Of a stretch of 64,000 nucleotides of DNA, positions 56,396-64,000 are shown one piece after another. The translations under genes and the position numbers were made by a program. The notes beneath the pieces are model-generated. The model was not told where the DNA came from and did no database searches. It was given only the letters and a program-made list of their open reading frames with translations. The stretch spans positions 1,556,501 through 1,620,500 of the forward strand of contig NZ_CP022121.1 in NCBI RefSeq assembly GCF_002224645.1, written 5' to 3'. The number at the start of each line of letters is the position of its first letter. Position 1 is the stretch's first letter. The DNA is from Dehalobacterium formicoaceticum. GTDB taxonomy: Bacteria; Bacillota; Dehalobacteriia; Dehalobacteriales; Dehalobacteriaceae.

Positions 56396-56545
56396 ATAAA
56401 GTACTCTGCAGAAGCAGAGAAATGCAATAAATATTGAGATTTAACTTTTTGAAATATTATTAAAACTTGATAAATAAATTTTAACCATGAAGGTTAATGG
56501 CGGGATGAACCCGGCTGTTTTCTTCATGGTTTTTTATTTTAAGAG
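56396..56545 (+). promoter_or_regulatory. Structured leader RNA, candidate riboswitch or attenuator
   Basis: CTCTGC-AGAA-GCAGAG forms an early hairpin (56404-56419). An A/T-rich linker follows, then AACCATGAAG and CTTCATGGTTTTTTATTTT close a terminator (about 56490-56540). Its 29-base loop holds CGGG-ATGAA-CCCG. The terminator precedes the transporter genes, which implies regulated read-through. It matches no riboswitch class I can recognise; it is not a cobalamin aptamer. Confidence 0.55.
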
Positions 56546-56621
56546 GTAGAGTCAAAAAGATTAAATATTGTTTAACAAGTATCAGCTGCCGAAATTAAAG
56601 CTAAAAAAGGGGGTACCCATA

Positions 56622-57745
56622 ATGAAGAAGGCTAATCGCCTTGTGTTTTTCTTGCTTGCAGCAATGCTGATGATTTGTCTTGCTGCCTGCGGTAGTGAAG
56701 CCAATAACTCTCAAGAGAGCGAAGGCGTACCGGAAACGGACGGGAAGCGCACGATCACAGACAGTTTAGGGCGTGAGGTGGAAATACCGGCGACAGTTGA
56801 AACCATCGTTCCCCTCGGTAACACTCCGCGCATGATTACATATCTGGGACTGGCGGACAAGGTTGTAGGAATTGGATCATGTGAGATTGCAGAAAGTCCT
56901 GTTATGGCCTATGCCTATATAAATATTGACAAATGGAAAGGTCTTCCTAATGTCGGTACAGATGCCATGGGTGAGACATCTTATTACCCGGAAGCTATCA
57001 TCGAGGCTAATCCGGATGTCATTCTGTGTACCTATACTCTGGATGTGGTTGAAGATCTTGAAAGACAAACCGGCCTGCCCGTGGTAGCGGTTGCACCAAG
57101 CACTTTATTCGATGAAGATTTTAATCAGTCCTTGCGTATTTTGGGTGAAGTATGCCATGTTTCTGACAGAGCAGAAGAAATTATTAGTTTTATCGATCAA
57201 TGTCTTAATGATCTACAAAGGAGAACTGCTGATATTCCGGATGATAAAAAGCCAACTGTTCTTGCTGCCGCAGCAACTTTTGCAGGCAGCCATGGGATTG
57301 AGGGCATTTATGCAAACTACCCTGTTTTTAAAACAATCGCCGCAAAGGATGTTGCTATAGGTGTTACTGATAAAGTTGGCGGTGTTTTGGTTGACAAAGA
57401 GAAAATTATCGATTGGAATCCGGATATGATTTTTTGGATTTCAGCGGTGTTGAACTGGTCAAAAACGATTATGCTGAGAACCCTGATTATTACGCACAAC
57501 TGAAAGCAGTAACGAACGGAAATGTATACCAATGGCCTAACTCAACATGGCACTGGTCAAATGTGGAGATTCCCCTGGTCAGCGCATATTATCTATCTTT
57601 TATGCTCTATCCGGAAGCATTTTCCGATATTGTTTTTGAGGAAAAAGCAAGGGAAATTTTTGAATTTTTCCTCGGGGAGGCAGATTATCTCAGTACACTG
57701 GAGTCGGTAGGAGCAGGCTATGGCAAAGTTGTACTTGGAGAATAA
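56622..57745 (+). pseudogene. Second ABC importer binding lipoprotein, frame-disrupted
   Basis: ATG 56622 begins a lipoprotein signal (MKKANRLVFFLLAAMLMICLAAC) and a FecB-type fold (ITDSLGREVEIPATVETIVPLG). The frame runs to ...IIDWNPDMIFWISAVLNWS and ends at 57503. The rest (LDFSGVELVKNDYAENPDYY to KVVLGE, ending 57745) is open in the overlapping frame. One extra T in the T6 run at 57430-57435 joins both parts into a normal protein of about 374 residues. It is either inactivated or carries a sequence error; the permease and ATPase genes downstream are intact. Substrate is unknown (iron complex, heme, corrinoid or oxyanion). Confidence 0.82.
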
Positions 57746-57746
57746 C

Positions 57747-58826
57747 ATGAAGCATGAAAGCCAGGATCAATTTCAAAAATATAATCAATTTGTGCGCAGA
57801 AAAAAAATCGTGCTGATTCTGCTTACTCTGATAACTTTGGTGGTGGCGTTATTTTCTGTTGGTGTTGGTTCAATTAACATTTCGATTACAGAAATACTGA
57901 AAACCATTTTTGGATACGGCGATGCCCAATCAAAAACAGTGATTATGGGCATCAGGCTGCCTAGAGTAATTGCCGCTGTTCTTGTGGGTGCACTGCTTTC
58001 AACCTCGGGAGCCGTGATGCAGTGTGTATTGCAGAACCCACTGGCATCAGCATCAACATTAGGCGTTTCTCAGGGAGCAGCCTTTGGCGCAGCTCTGGGG
58101 ATCATTGCATTTGGAGGAGGAGTAGTCAATTCTGCGTCCGCGGCATCGGCTGTTACCATAAATAACCCTTATATCGTAACATTGTGCGCCTTTGTCTTTG
58201 GCGCCATTTCCACGATTGTGATCATTGCTATTTCTCAGCTTAAGAAAGACATCGGTCCCAGCGGCTTGATACTGGCCGGTGTCGCCCTTAGCTCTCTTTT
58301 TTCCGGCGGAAGCACACTTTTACAATATTTTTCTGATGAACAGAAAATCGGGGCTGTTGTTTTTTGGACATTCGGTAATCTTGGAGGTGCTAACTGGAAG
58401 GAAATTCTTATTCTCGCGGTGGTGTTTGCCGCCTCAATGGTATACTTCATCTGGAATCGCTGGAATTATAACGCCATGGAAAGCGGCGCGGATACAGCGC
58501 AAAGCCTGGGCATCAATACAAGAAGAACCATGATGATCAGTATGGGAATATCTTCTCTTTCAGCGGCTGTGGCAGTTTCCTTTGTTGGTATTATTGGTTT
58601 TGTCGGGCTGGTCGCGCCTCACATCATGCGTCTGTTTGTGGGCAACGATTACCGTTATTTGGTGCCTTCCTCAGCCGTAGCAGGAGCACTGCTGCTTGTT
58701 GTGGCTGATACTTTCGGCAAATCTGTGATTGCTCCCGTGATATTGCCCATCGGCGCAATCACCTCTTTTCTAGGTGCTCCAATGTTTCTTTTTCTACTTT
58801 TTAGGGGAGGTAAAAAATATGGTTAA
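57747..58826 (+). CDS. FecCD-family ABC permease
   Basis: About 359 residues with about 9-10 helices. Motifs are IRLPRVIAAVLVGALLSTSGAVMQ, LQNPLASASTLGVSQGAAFGAA and GIIGFVGLVAPHIMRL. ATG 57747 has TTGGAG 6 bases upstream; the ATG at 57720 lies further inside the binding-protein gene. Its stop overlaps the ATPase start by 8 bases. It pairs with the binding protein just before it. Confidence 0.9.
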   Translation: MKHESQDQFQKYNQFVRRKKIVLILLTLITLVVALFSVGVGSINISITEILKTIFGYGDAQSKTVIMGIRLPRVIAAVLVGALLSTSGAVMQCVLQNPLASASTLGVSQGAAFGAALGIIAFGGGVVNSASAASAVTINNPYIVTLCAFVFGAISTIVIIAISQLKKDIGPSGLILAGVALSSLFSGGSTLLQYFSDEQKIGAVVFWTFGNLGGANWKEILILAVVFAASMVYFIWNRWNYNAMESGADTAQSLGINTRRTMMISMGISSLSAAVAVSFVGIIGFVGLVAPHIMRLFVGNDYRYLVPSSAVAGALLLVVADTFGKSVIAPVILPIGAITSFLGAPMFLFLLFRGGKKYG

Positions 58827-59637
58827 GGTTGATGGCATCACCTATATGTATAACCGCGCTGTCGGAAACGTGCTGGAAGAAGTCGGTTTTGATGTCGATG
58901 AAGGTCAATGCATCGCAGTCCTGGGGAATAATGGCTGCGGAAAAAGTACGCTTTTGAAATGCATTGACCGTATACTTCCGGTGCAAAACGGTGCTGTGTT
59001 TGTTGAAGATTCCAATGTTTTTACCCTTTCAGGTTCCTCATTGGCCCAAAATATTGCTTATGTACCGCAAAACACCAGATCGGCAAATATGACGGTGTAT
59101 GATGCCGTGCTCCTGGGCCGGAAGCCATATATCAAATGGGATGTGTCCTCTAAAGACAGGGAAATCGTGCGTGATATCATCCATCAATTACATCTTGACA
59201 ATTATATCCTGCGGAATGTATCGGAGCTTTCCGGCGGGGAGGCGCAAAAAGTAGCTCTTGCCAGAGCCTTGGTCCAGGAACCCAGGTTGCTTTTGCTCGA
59301 CGAACCCACAAGTAATCTTGACCCATACAATCAACATGAAATGCTGAGAATTGTACGAAACATTGCCCGGGAGAAAAATATTTGTGTGGCGATCGTGATT
59401 CACGATCTCAATCTCGCCATACGTTTTTGTGACCGTTTCCTGTTCTTAAAGGATGCTCAGGTCTTTTCTTACGGAGGTCTGGAAAGCGTTACACCTGAAA
59501 TTATTGAAGCGGTCTACCGTATTCATGTCCACATCATTGAACACAAGGGTATTCCTGTTATTGTGCCCTTTCCCGACGAGAAAGTGAAAGAGGAGCACAG
59601 AGAACAATTCTTTGACAAGCAAAGGAAAGTTATATAA
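58819..59637 (+). CDS. FecE-type ABC importer ATPase
   Basis: 272 residues. Walker A GNNGCGKSTLLK, signature LSGGEAQKVALARAL, Walker B LLLLDEPTSNLD, switch His in IVIHDLNLAI. ATG 58819 follows GGGAGG and overlaps the permease stop. A terminator follows, closing the operon. Confidence 0.9.
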   Translation: MVKVDGITYMYNRAVGNVLEEVGFDVDEGQCIAVLGNNGCGKSTLLKCIDRILPVQNGAVFVEDSNVFTLSGSSLAQNIAYVPQNTRSANMTVYDAVLLGRKPYIKWDVSSKDREIVRDIIHQLHLDNYILRNVSELSGGEAQKVALARALVQEPRLLLLDEPTSNLDPYNQHEMLRIVRNIAREKNICVAIVIHDLNLAIRFCDRFLFLKDAQVFSYGGLESVTPEIIEAVYRIHVHIIEHKGIPVIVPFPDEKVKEEHREQFFDKQRKVI

Positions 59638-59673
59638 TATCTGTTAAAATTTATCCTTGATGAAAGTATAAAT

Positions 59674-59716
59674 TAAAAGGGATAAGAACAGTTACGGTTC
59701 TTATCCCTTTTAAAAT
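59674..59716 (+). terminator. Terminator of the second importer operon
   Basis: AAAAGGGATAAGAAC and GTTCTTATCCCTTTT form a 15-bp stem with a short loop, followed by AAAATTTCTTTTTT. It may also serve the convergent DUF881 gene. Confidence 0.88.
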
Positions 59717-59809
59717 TTCTTTTTTCCTATTCATATCCAATTCATATCCAAGGATATCAACAATTTATTTTGTTTTTATGGGCCCAGCTATTGTCTTGAT
59801 ACAAGAAAT

Positions 59810-60511
59810 TTAAGCTGCTTCCTTTAAATGACTAAAGTTTTTTGGAGGGGCGGCGGCGGGAATTACCACATCCTCCTGTTTCTTTATCACCGGAAATACC
59901 TGAAATAGGGTGTTGAAATTATCAATAATACCTCCGGTAAAAGTCAGCCCTTTTTCCAATGTATCGGGGTCGCCGATGACCTTGACAATGACTGGACTTA
60001 AAAGTGGCTTATTGTCGACAGTAATAACTAAATTGCCATTTTCATCTGTTCCTTGGGAGATCAGAGTATGATACAGGATCCGGTGTTCGTTGATTGCCAC
60101 CGCTTCGGCACCACTAACCCACAGTTCATTTACCAGATCAATTAAATCATAATCGATGAGATTGGAATCCCCGGTGATGGAGATCACCAAACCGGGTCCG
60201 TGCAAAGGTACGGTTCCGCTTACGACCCCAAAACGGGAGAGCTCGGTTGTTAAACTGCTGGCCAGGTTAGAACCCGCCGTTGCTTTTTCAACTAAAGAAC
60301 GTTTTGTACTTGATAATTCTGCATAATCTGTTTCCAGCTGAACCCTTTTTTCATTAAGACTTTTGACTAATGTTACCAGGTCTGCTTCGGACTGAGAGGC
60401 TAAAGAGTTCTCCAAGGCTTGGTTGGTGCTGTATTGAGTGGAAACCAACAACCCGAACATAAGAAGTGCGATAAACAACGGAATGCGCCATTCTTTTTTA
60501 ATCAATTTCAT
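59810..60511 (-). CDS. DUF881 membrane-anchored protein (YlxW/YlxX type), copy 1
   Basis: 233 residues: an N-terminal helix (PLFIALLMFGLLVSTQYS), a coiled coil (about 30-80) and the DUF881 domain (GPGLVISITGDSNLIDYDLIDLVNELWVSGAEAVAINEHRI). ATG 60511 follows AAAGGAG on the minus strand. It overlaps sbp. In Bacillus the related ylxW/ylxX genes flank sbp next to division genes; the molecular role is unknown. It faces outside by topology. Confidence 0.85.
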   Translation of the reverse strand: MKLIKKEWRIPLFIALLMFGLLVSTQYSTNQALENSLASQSEADLVTLVKSLNEKRVQLETDYAELSSTKRSLVEKATAGSNLASSLTTELSRFGVVSGTVPLHGPGLVISITGDSNLIDYDLIDLVNELWVSGAEAVAINEHRILYHTLISQGTDENGNLVITVDNKPLLSPVIVKVIGDPDTLEKGLTFTGGIIDNFNTLFQVFPVIKKQEDVVIPAAAPPKNFSHLKEAA

Positions 60512-60872
60512 CTGCAGCACTCCTTTCTCGTTGTCTTTTCTTGTAACGATTGAGCAGATCTCTGCGGATAAAGCCCAGGTTATTAAAAAGACGGATCCCA
60601 AAAGCGACCACAGCTGCCAAATATAGATCTACGCCTAAGTGATCACCCATGTAAGCGAGGAGAACCGCCAGCAACGCATTGGTAAAAAAACCGGACAGAA
60701 GAATGGTGCCGTCAAAAGATTCTTCTAAAATTCCCCGGATACCTCCCAGAATTGAATCCAAGGCTGCCAGTACCGCAATGGATAAATATTTTGCGAATAC
60801 AATCGGTACATGTAAGGTGAAAACAGAGCCAATGATCAGTCCGACAAGCAGCCCCAAAATTGGAAACCACAT
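60498..60872 (-). CDS. sbp: Small basic protein Sbp (DUF1290)
   Basis: A 124-residue membrane protein with about three helices (WFPILGLLVGLIIGSVFTL, YLSIAVLAALDSILGGIRG, FFTNALLAVLLAYMGDHLGV) and a basic cytoplasmic tail (RRDLLNRYKKRQRERSA). This is the conserved Sbp of Firmicutes, always between two DUF881 genes, as here. No biochemical role is established. Confidence 0.88.
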   Translation of the reverse strand: MWFPILGLLVGLIIGSVFTLHVPIVFAKYLSIAVLAALDSILGGIRGILEESFDGTILLSGFFTNALLAVLLAYMGDHLGVDLYLAAVVAFGIRLFNNLGFIRRDLLNRYKKRQRERSAADEID

Positions 60873-61616
60873 TTATGAATCCCCTTTCTCAACTTTTACA
60901 GGTTGGGCAAAATTCACAGTATTACTTCCTTTATATGCTGATATGGAAACATCCTCTCCTTTAATAAGGGAAAAGGGCATATCCTTGCTTTTCAAATAAT
61001 CATATTCTTCACAATTTTTTACGGCAGCTTCCAAACGATCCGGATCACCGATCGCCTTAATTTCAAAAGGGGGTGCTAATCGGCTGGAATTTACCATGAT
61101 CACGGTGCCCACACAGCGAATATCGGAGGTGGATACGATTCTTTGGTTATTCACGGAAATGGCTTCCGCTTGTCCCCGGAGGGCACTGACCAGATAGAGA
61201 ATGTTTTTATCATGAACGATAAATTCCTCCGGATTATACAGACCGGGATTTTTTGATTTCGCAGCCTCGGCCCCGGCTAGATTATCATCCAATTCAATAG
61301 TAATACCCGGACCGTTTACATCAGAACGCCCTGAATATAATTCCAGTTGATCAATCTCATCCTGCATTTGAACGATTTGGTCCCGATCAGGGGCTTCCTT
61401 TTTTTGAATTTCTTCAATTTCATCCCTGAGATCAGTAATTGATGTTTCTAAGATATTGGTTTCTGCCTCTAAATTGTCTATAATATCAATGAGGGTTTTA
61501 TTCTGCACGATTTCAGGATCTTCCTGACCGGCACTCTGGTTCTGCAATGCTGTAGATAAAAGAAATCCTGTGAGCAAACAGGCAATGGTAATGGGAAGAT
61601 ATTTTTTCCAGATCAT
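60873..61616 (-). CDS. DUF881 membrane-anchored protein, copy 2
   Basis: 247 residues with an N-terminal helix (YLPITIACLLTGFLLSTAL), a long coiled coil (about 40-90, IIDNLEAETNILETSITDLRDEIEEIQKK) and the DUF881 domain (GPGITIELDDNLAG...VSALRGQAEAISVNNQRIV). First gene of the minus-strand trio, abutting sbp. It is divergent from cdaA across a 227-base gap in which no strong promoter could be fixed. Confidence 0.87.
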   Translation of the reverse strand: MIWKKYLPITIACLLTGFLLSTALQNQSAGQEDPEIVQNKTLIDIIDNLEAETNILETSITDLRDEIEEIQKKEAPDRDQIVQMQDEIDQLELYSGRSDVNGPGITIELDDNLAGAEAAKSKNPGLYNPEEFIVHDKNILYLVSALRGQAEAISVNNQRIVSTSDIRCVGTVIMVNSSRLAPPFEIKAIGDPDRLEAAVKNCEEYDYLKSKDMPFSLIKGEDVSISAYKGSNTVNFAQPVKVEKGDS

Positions 61617-61843
61617 CTTGATTCCACCCTTTTTTCAGGATATGCTATAATTACTTATTGTACTATAAAGTTCTCATTGTTGCTAGGTGGTAAATCTGAT
61701 CGGGCTCAAATAAACATGGAAATTTTTTAAAATAAGAGGATTAAAGGAGTATTTTTGGAGGTTTTTTCAATTTGTGCGTCGAAGATTTTTAGATATTTCT
61801 TTTTCGTTTCTATCATAAGTTATTGGGGAAGAAGGTGAATAGG

Positions 61844-62665
61844 ATGAAGGATTTTTTGCTGAATGTTGATTACTTATATGTGTTTACCGAAATTATTGAT
61901 GTTTTAATTGTCTCTTATGTGATCTATAAACTTTTAATGTTAATTCAAGGCACCAGGGCAGTGCAGCTTATTAAAGGCATTATTATGCTTTTGATAGCTT
62001 TAAATGTCAGCGATATCCTTCGGTTATTTACTATTAAGTGGATATTGGATCAAATCTGGGCGACAATTTTCGTAGCTTTGGCTGTTATTTTTCAGCCTGA
62101 ATTAAGAAGAGCTTTGGAACAGCTGGGCCGGGGGCAATTTTTTCTGCGCACCAATTCAGAAATGGGCACCGGGGACCGCCTGCGTCTTGTGGATGAATTG
62201 ACCCGCTGCGCTTTGAAATTGGCGAAAACAAAGACAGGTACTTTAATTGTAGTGGAACGGGAAACAGGAATCAATGATTACATAGAAACAGGCATTAAAG
62301 TAGAAGGCATCGTTTCTGCCGAATTATTAATGAACATTTTTGTCCCCAATACCCCCCTCCATGATGGTGCTGTGATCATTCGCGGGGATCGGGTGGTGGC
62401 AGCAGGATGTTTTCTACCCTTAAGTGATAATCCTTACCTAGACAGCAGTTTAGGAACCAGGCATCGGGCGGCCTTGGGGATTTCAGAGATTTCTGATGCG
62501 GTGGTGTTGATTGTTTCTGAAGAAACCGGTACCATCTCTGTTGCTTATGGGGGGAAACTGGTGCGCTACCTGGAAGAAAAAACTCTGCGAGACAAGCTGC
62601 AGGATCTTCTCATTCCCAAACCTGCCGACAATTCCCGCTTTTGGAGTAGGAGGGTACCATCATGA
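61844..62665 (+). CDS. cdaA: Diadenylate cyclase CdaA
   Basis: A 273-residue membrane c-di-AMP synthase (2 ATP to c-di-AMP). Three N-terminal helices (YLYVFTEIIDVLIVSYVIYKLL, LIKGIIMLLIALNVSDIL, ILDQIWATIFVALAVIF) precede the DAC domain with catalytic motifs PLHDGAVII and GTRHRAALGISE. ATG 61844 is chosen at the conserved start. It is coupled to cdaR by a 4-base overlap. c-di-AMP commonly governs potassium and osmotic balance, which fits the nearby mrp and Usp genes only loosely. Confidence 0.95.
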   Translation: MKDFLLNVDYLYVFTEIIDVLIVSYVIYKLLMLIQGTRAVQLIKGIIMLLIALNVSDILRLFTIKWILDQIWATIFVALAVIFQPELRRALEQLGRGQFFLRTNSEMGTGDRLRLVDELTRCALKLAKTKTGTLIVVERETGINDYIETGIKVEGIVSAELLMNIFVPNTPLHDGAVIIRGDRVVAAGCFLPLSDNPYLDSSLGTRHRAALGISEISDAVVLIVSEETGTISVAYGGKLVRYLEEKTLRDKLQDLLIPKPADNSRFWSRRVPS

Positions 62666-63864
62666 AGAGACTACTGACAGTAAATAATCTCCTTTATAAA
62701 ATTATTGCCGTTGTTCTGGCTCTTCTGCTTTGGCTATATGTAAACCATCAGGAAAATCCTGTGACCGACCAAATTTTTACCATCCCCCTGGAGGTGCGAG
62801 GCCTGGAACAAAATTTGACCATTTCGGAACGACCTTCTTTTGTGAAGGTCCGCTTACAGGGTCAAAGAAGGCTCCTCGATGAGGTGACAGCTCGAGACAT
62901 CCAGGCATTTCTTGAAATGAGCGGCTTGGATGTAGGGCAGCATATGGCGGAGGTGCATGTTTCAGTTCCGCAAAAAACACAGCTGGTTTCTGTGACACCC
63001 GGCAGCGTAAATTTGGATGTTGAGGTACTGACAACAAGTCAATTTTCCGTTAATGTGACCTATAAGGATAATACACCGGCCGCAGGATTTATGGCCTTAG
63101 AACCGGTGCTCACCCCTTCCCAGGTCATTCTTTCCGGACCGGAAGAAAAATTAAAAGAAGTGAAACAAGTGTATGTAGAGGTTGATTTGGGGGATTATAC
63201 CTTTAATTATAATCAGAAACTCCCGGTTAAAATTGAGGATGATAAGGGCAATCTATTGCTGGATTGGATTACAGTGACCCCTTCACAGGTGGATGTTTTG
63301 GTGCCGGTAATTTCCGAGCTTCCTACGAAAACCGTTCCGGTCAAGGTTCCTATTGAAGGAGAGGTCGCCCTCGGCTATGTGATGGCCAGAACCGTGACAG
63401 CACCGGAATTAATTGGCATCATGGGTGATGAAAAAGTCCTGCAAGGCATTCAAAGCCTGACCACCCAGCCCGTAAGAATAAACGGTGCGACTCAGGATGT
63501 GGTGAAAACAGTGGAACTGATTCTCCCGGAGGGTGTTCGCCTGACCCAGGGAGCAAAGGTGACCGCCATTGTACGTGTTGAAAAAATTATGGAGAAGACC
63601 TTTACCGGACCAATGGTGGTACCCCATAACCTGGGGGAGAACTTAACCATGGAAATCCTTGATCCTGCAATGGAACTCACTGTCTCCGGGGCAGAGTCCC
63701 TGATGGAAAAATTATTGACAGCAGACATAACTGTATCTGTAGATTTATCAGGTTTAACTGCCGGGGAGCATCAGGTGCCGGTACAGTTGAATTTGCCCCC
63801 CGGTGTGAACTTGGGAGAGGTGAATCCTTCTGAAATAAAAGTTTTATTAAAACAGGAGCCGTAA
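62662..63864 (+). CDS. cdaR: CdaA regulator CdaR (YbbR-domain protein)
   Basis: 400 residues: one N-terminal membrane helix (YKIIAVVLALLLWLYVN) and four extracellular YbbR repeats (about 30-110, 115-205, 210-300, 310-395), the last ending GVNLGEVNPSEIKVLL. It binds CdaA at the membrane and modulates its activity. The ATG overlaps the cdaA stop. glmM, often next, is replaced here by a FAD dehydrogenase gene. Confidence 0.93.
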   Translation: MKRLLTVNNLLYKIIAVVLALLLWLYVNHQENPVTDQIFTIPLEVRGLEQNLTISERPSFVKVRLQGQRRLLDEVTARDIQAFLEMSGLDVGQHMAEVHVSVPQKTQLVSVTPGSVNLDVEVLTTSQFSVNVTYKDNTPAAGFMALEPVLTPSQVILSGPEEKLKEVKQVYVEVDLGDYTFNYNQKLPVKIEDDKGNLLLDWITVTPSQVDVLVPVISELPTKTVPVKVPIEGEVALGYVMARTVTAPELIGIMGDEKVLQGIQSLTTQPVRINGATQDVVKTVELILPEGVRLTQGAKVTAIVRVEKIMEKTFTGPMVVPHNLGENLTMEILDPAMELTVSGAESLMEKLLTADITVSVDLSGLTAGEHQVPVQLNLPPGVNLGEVNPSEIKVLLKQEP

Positions 63865-63867
63865 TAC

Positions 63868-64000
63868 ATGAAATTAAGATTAACGAATTTGCGCTTAGAT
63901 CTGAATATGAATGAGGAAGCATTGGCTACCCTTGCAGCCAGGAAAATTAGGGTCGCCCCAGGGAAAATCACTTCTTTACATATTATCAAAAAGGCACTGG
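63868..64000 (+). CDS. FAD-dependent dehydrogenase (COG2509-like), start only
   Basis: From ATG 63868, 44 codons run to the window edge: MKLRLTNLRLDLNMNEEALA then LAARKIRVAPGKITSLHIIKKAL. This is the N-terminal extension typical of uncharacterised FAD-dependent dehydrogenases often found in the cdaA-cdaR-glmM neighbourhood of Clostridia. AGGAG lies 10 bases upstream. The FAD motif is beyond the window, so the call rests on the N-terminal pattern and position. Confidence 0.65.
   Translation, partial: MKLRLTNLRLDLNMNEEALATLAARKIRVAPGKITSLHIIKKAL

Overview
The window reads as the chromosome of an anaerobic, low-to-mid GC Gram-positive bacterium (Clostridia, most like the Peptococcaceae or Dehalobacterium relatives). 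The evidence is strong AGGAGG-type ribosome sites with many TTG/GTG starts, a T-box leader, flavin-based formate dehydrogenase and [FeFe]-hydrogenase modules, one selenocysteine UGA and two in-frame UAG codons of the pyrrolysine type, a cobalamin riboswitch, CdaA/CdaR and DUF881/Sbp genes. The taxonomic call is inference from gene content, not from a marker-gene search.

Layout. 1-13.2 kb: energy metabolism. The end of a NuoF-like gene overlaps a 1357-residue selenocysteine formate dehydrogenase that carries an internal GltD/NfnB-like flavoprotein module. After a hypothetical gene and a complete IS21-family element (4925-7647, with a 5-bp target duplication) comes an NAD-linked [FeFe]-hydrogenase cluster: NuoE-like, a detached thioredoxin-like ferredoxin, NuoF fused to a second GltD-like module, and HydA. 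13.4-20.5 kb: housekeeping genes (rRNA methyltransferase, trmB, thrC, a zinc-ribbon protein, a cold-shock protein, an ABC-F ATPase, an N-formylglutamate amidohydrolase-like protein). 20.5-26.3 kb, minus strand: a complete mrpABCDEFG Na+/H+ antiporter operon whose mrpA is split by a -1 frame change. 26.4-34.7 kb: a universal-stress/KdpD-like protein, then a PAS-sigma54 activator followed by a -24/-12 promoter with two upstream palindromes. That promoter leads into mttB(UAG), an MFS transporter, a second mttB(UAG) and a frame-disrupted EamA transporter. 35.3-40.0 kb: a B12-riboswitch operon with a corrinoid-type ABC importer, a CbiF-like methylase and an internally deleted copy of its own binding protein. 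40.2-43 kb: an MNT/HEPN-type pair and a rubredoxin-flavoprotein fusion. 43.1-53.7 kb: a T-box-controlled branched-chain amino acid operon ilvD-ilvN-ilvB-leuA-leuC-leuD-leuB-cimA. 53.8-59.7 kb: an ABC exporter, a Phd/RelE-type pair, and a second FecBCD-type importer behind a structured leader, with a frame-disrupted binding protein. 59.8-64 kb: DUF881-sbp-DUF881 (minus strand), divergent from cdaA-cdaR and the start of a FAD dehydrogenase gene.

How it fits together. The formate dehydrogenase and hydrogenase modules would connect formate, H2, NAD(P)H and ferredoxin. The sigma54-controlled mttB/MFS block looks like a methylamine or quaternary-amine demethylation locus that lacks its own corrinoid protein; corrinoid uptake is supplied by the B12-riboswitch operon next door. 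Three genes (mrpA, the EamA transporter, the second binding protein) are each broken by an apparent one-base shortening of a homopolymer. That pattern could be assembly error and should be settled before calling them pseudogenes.
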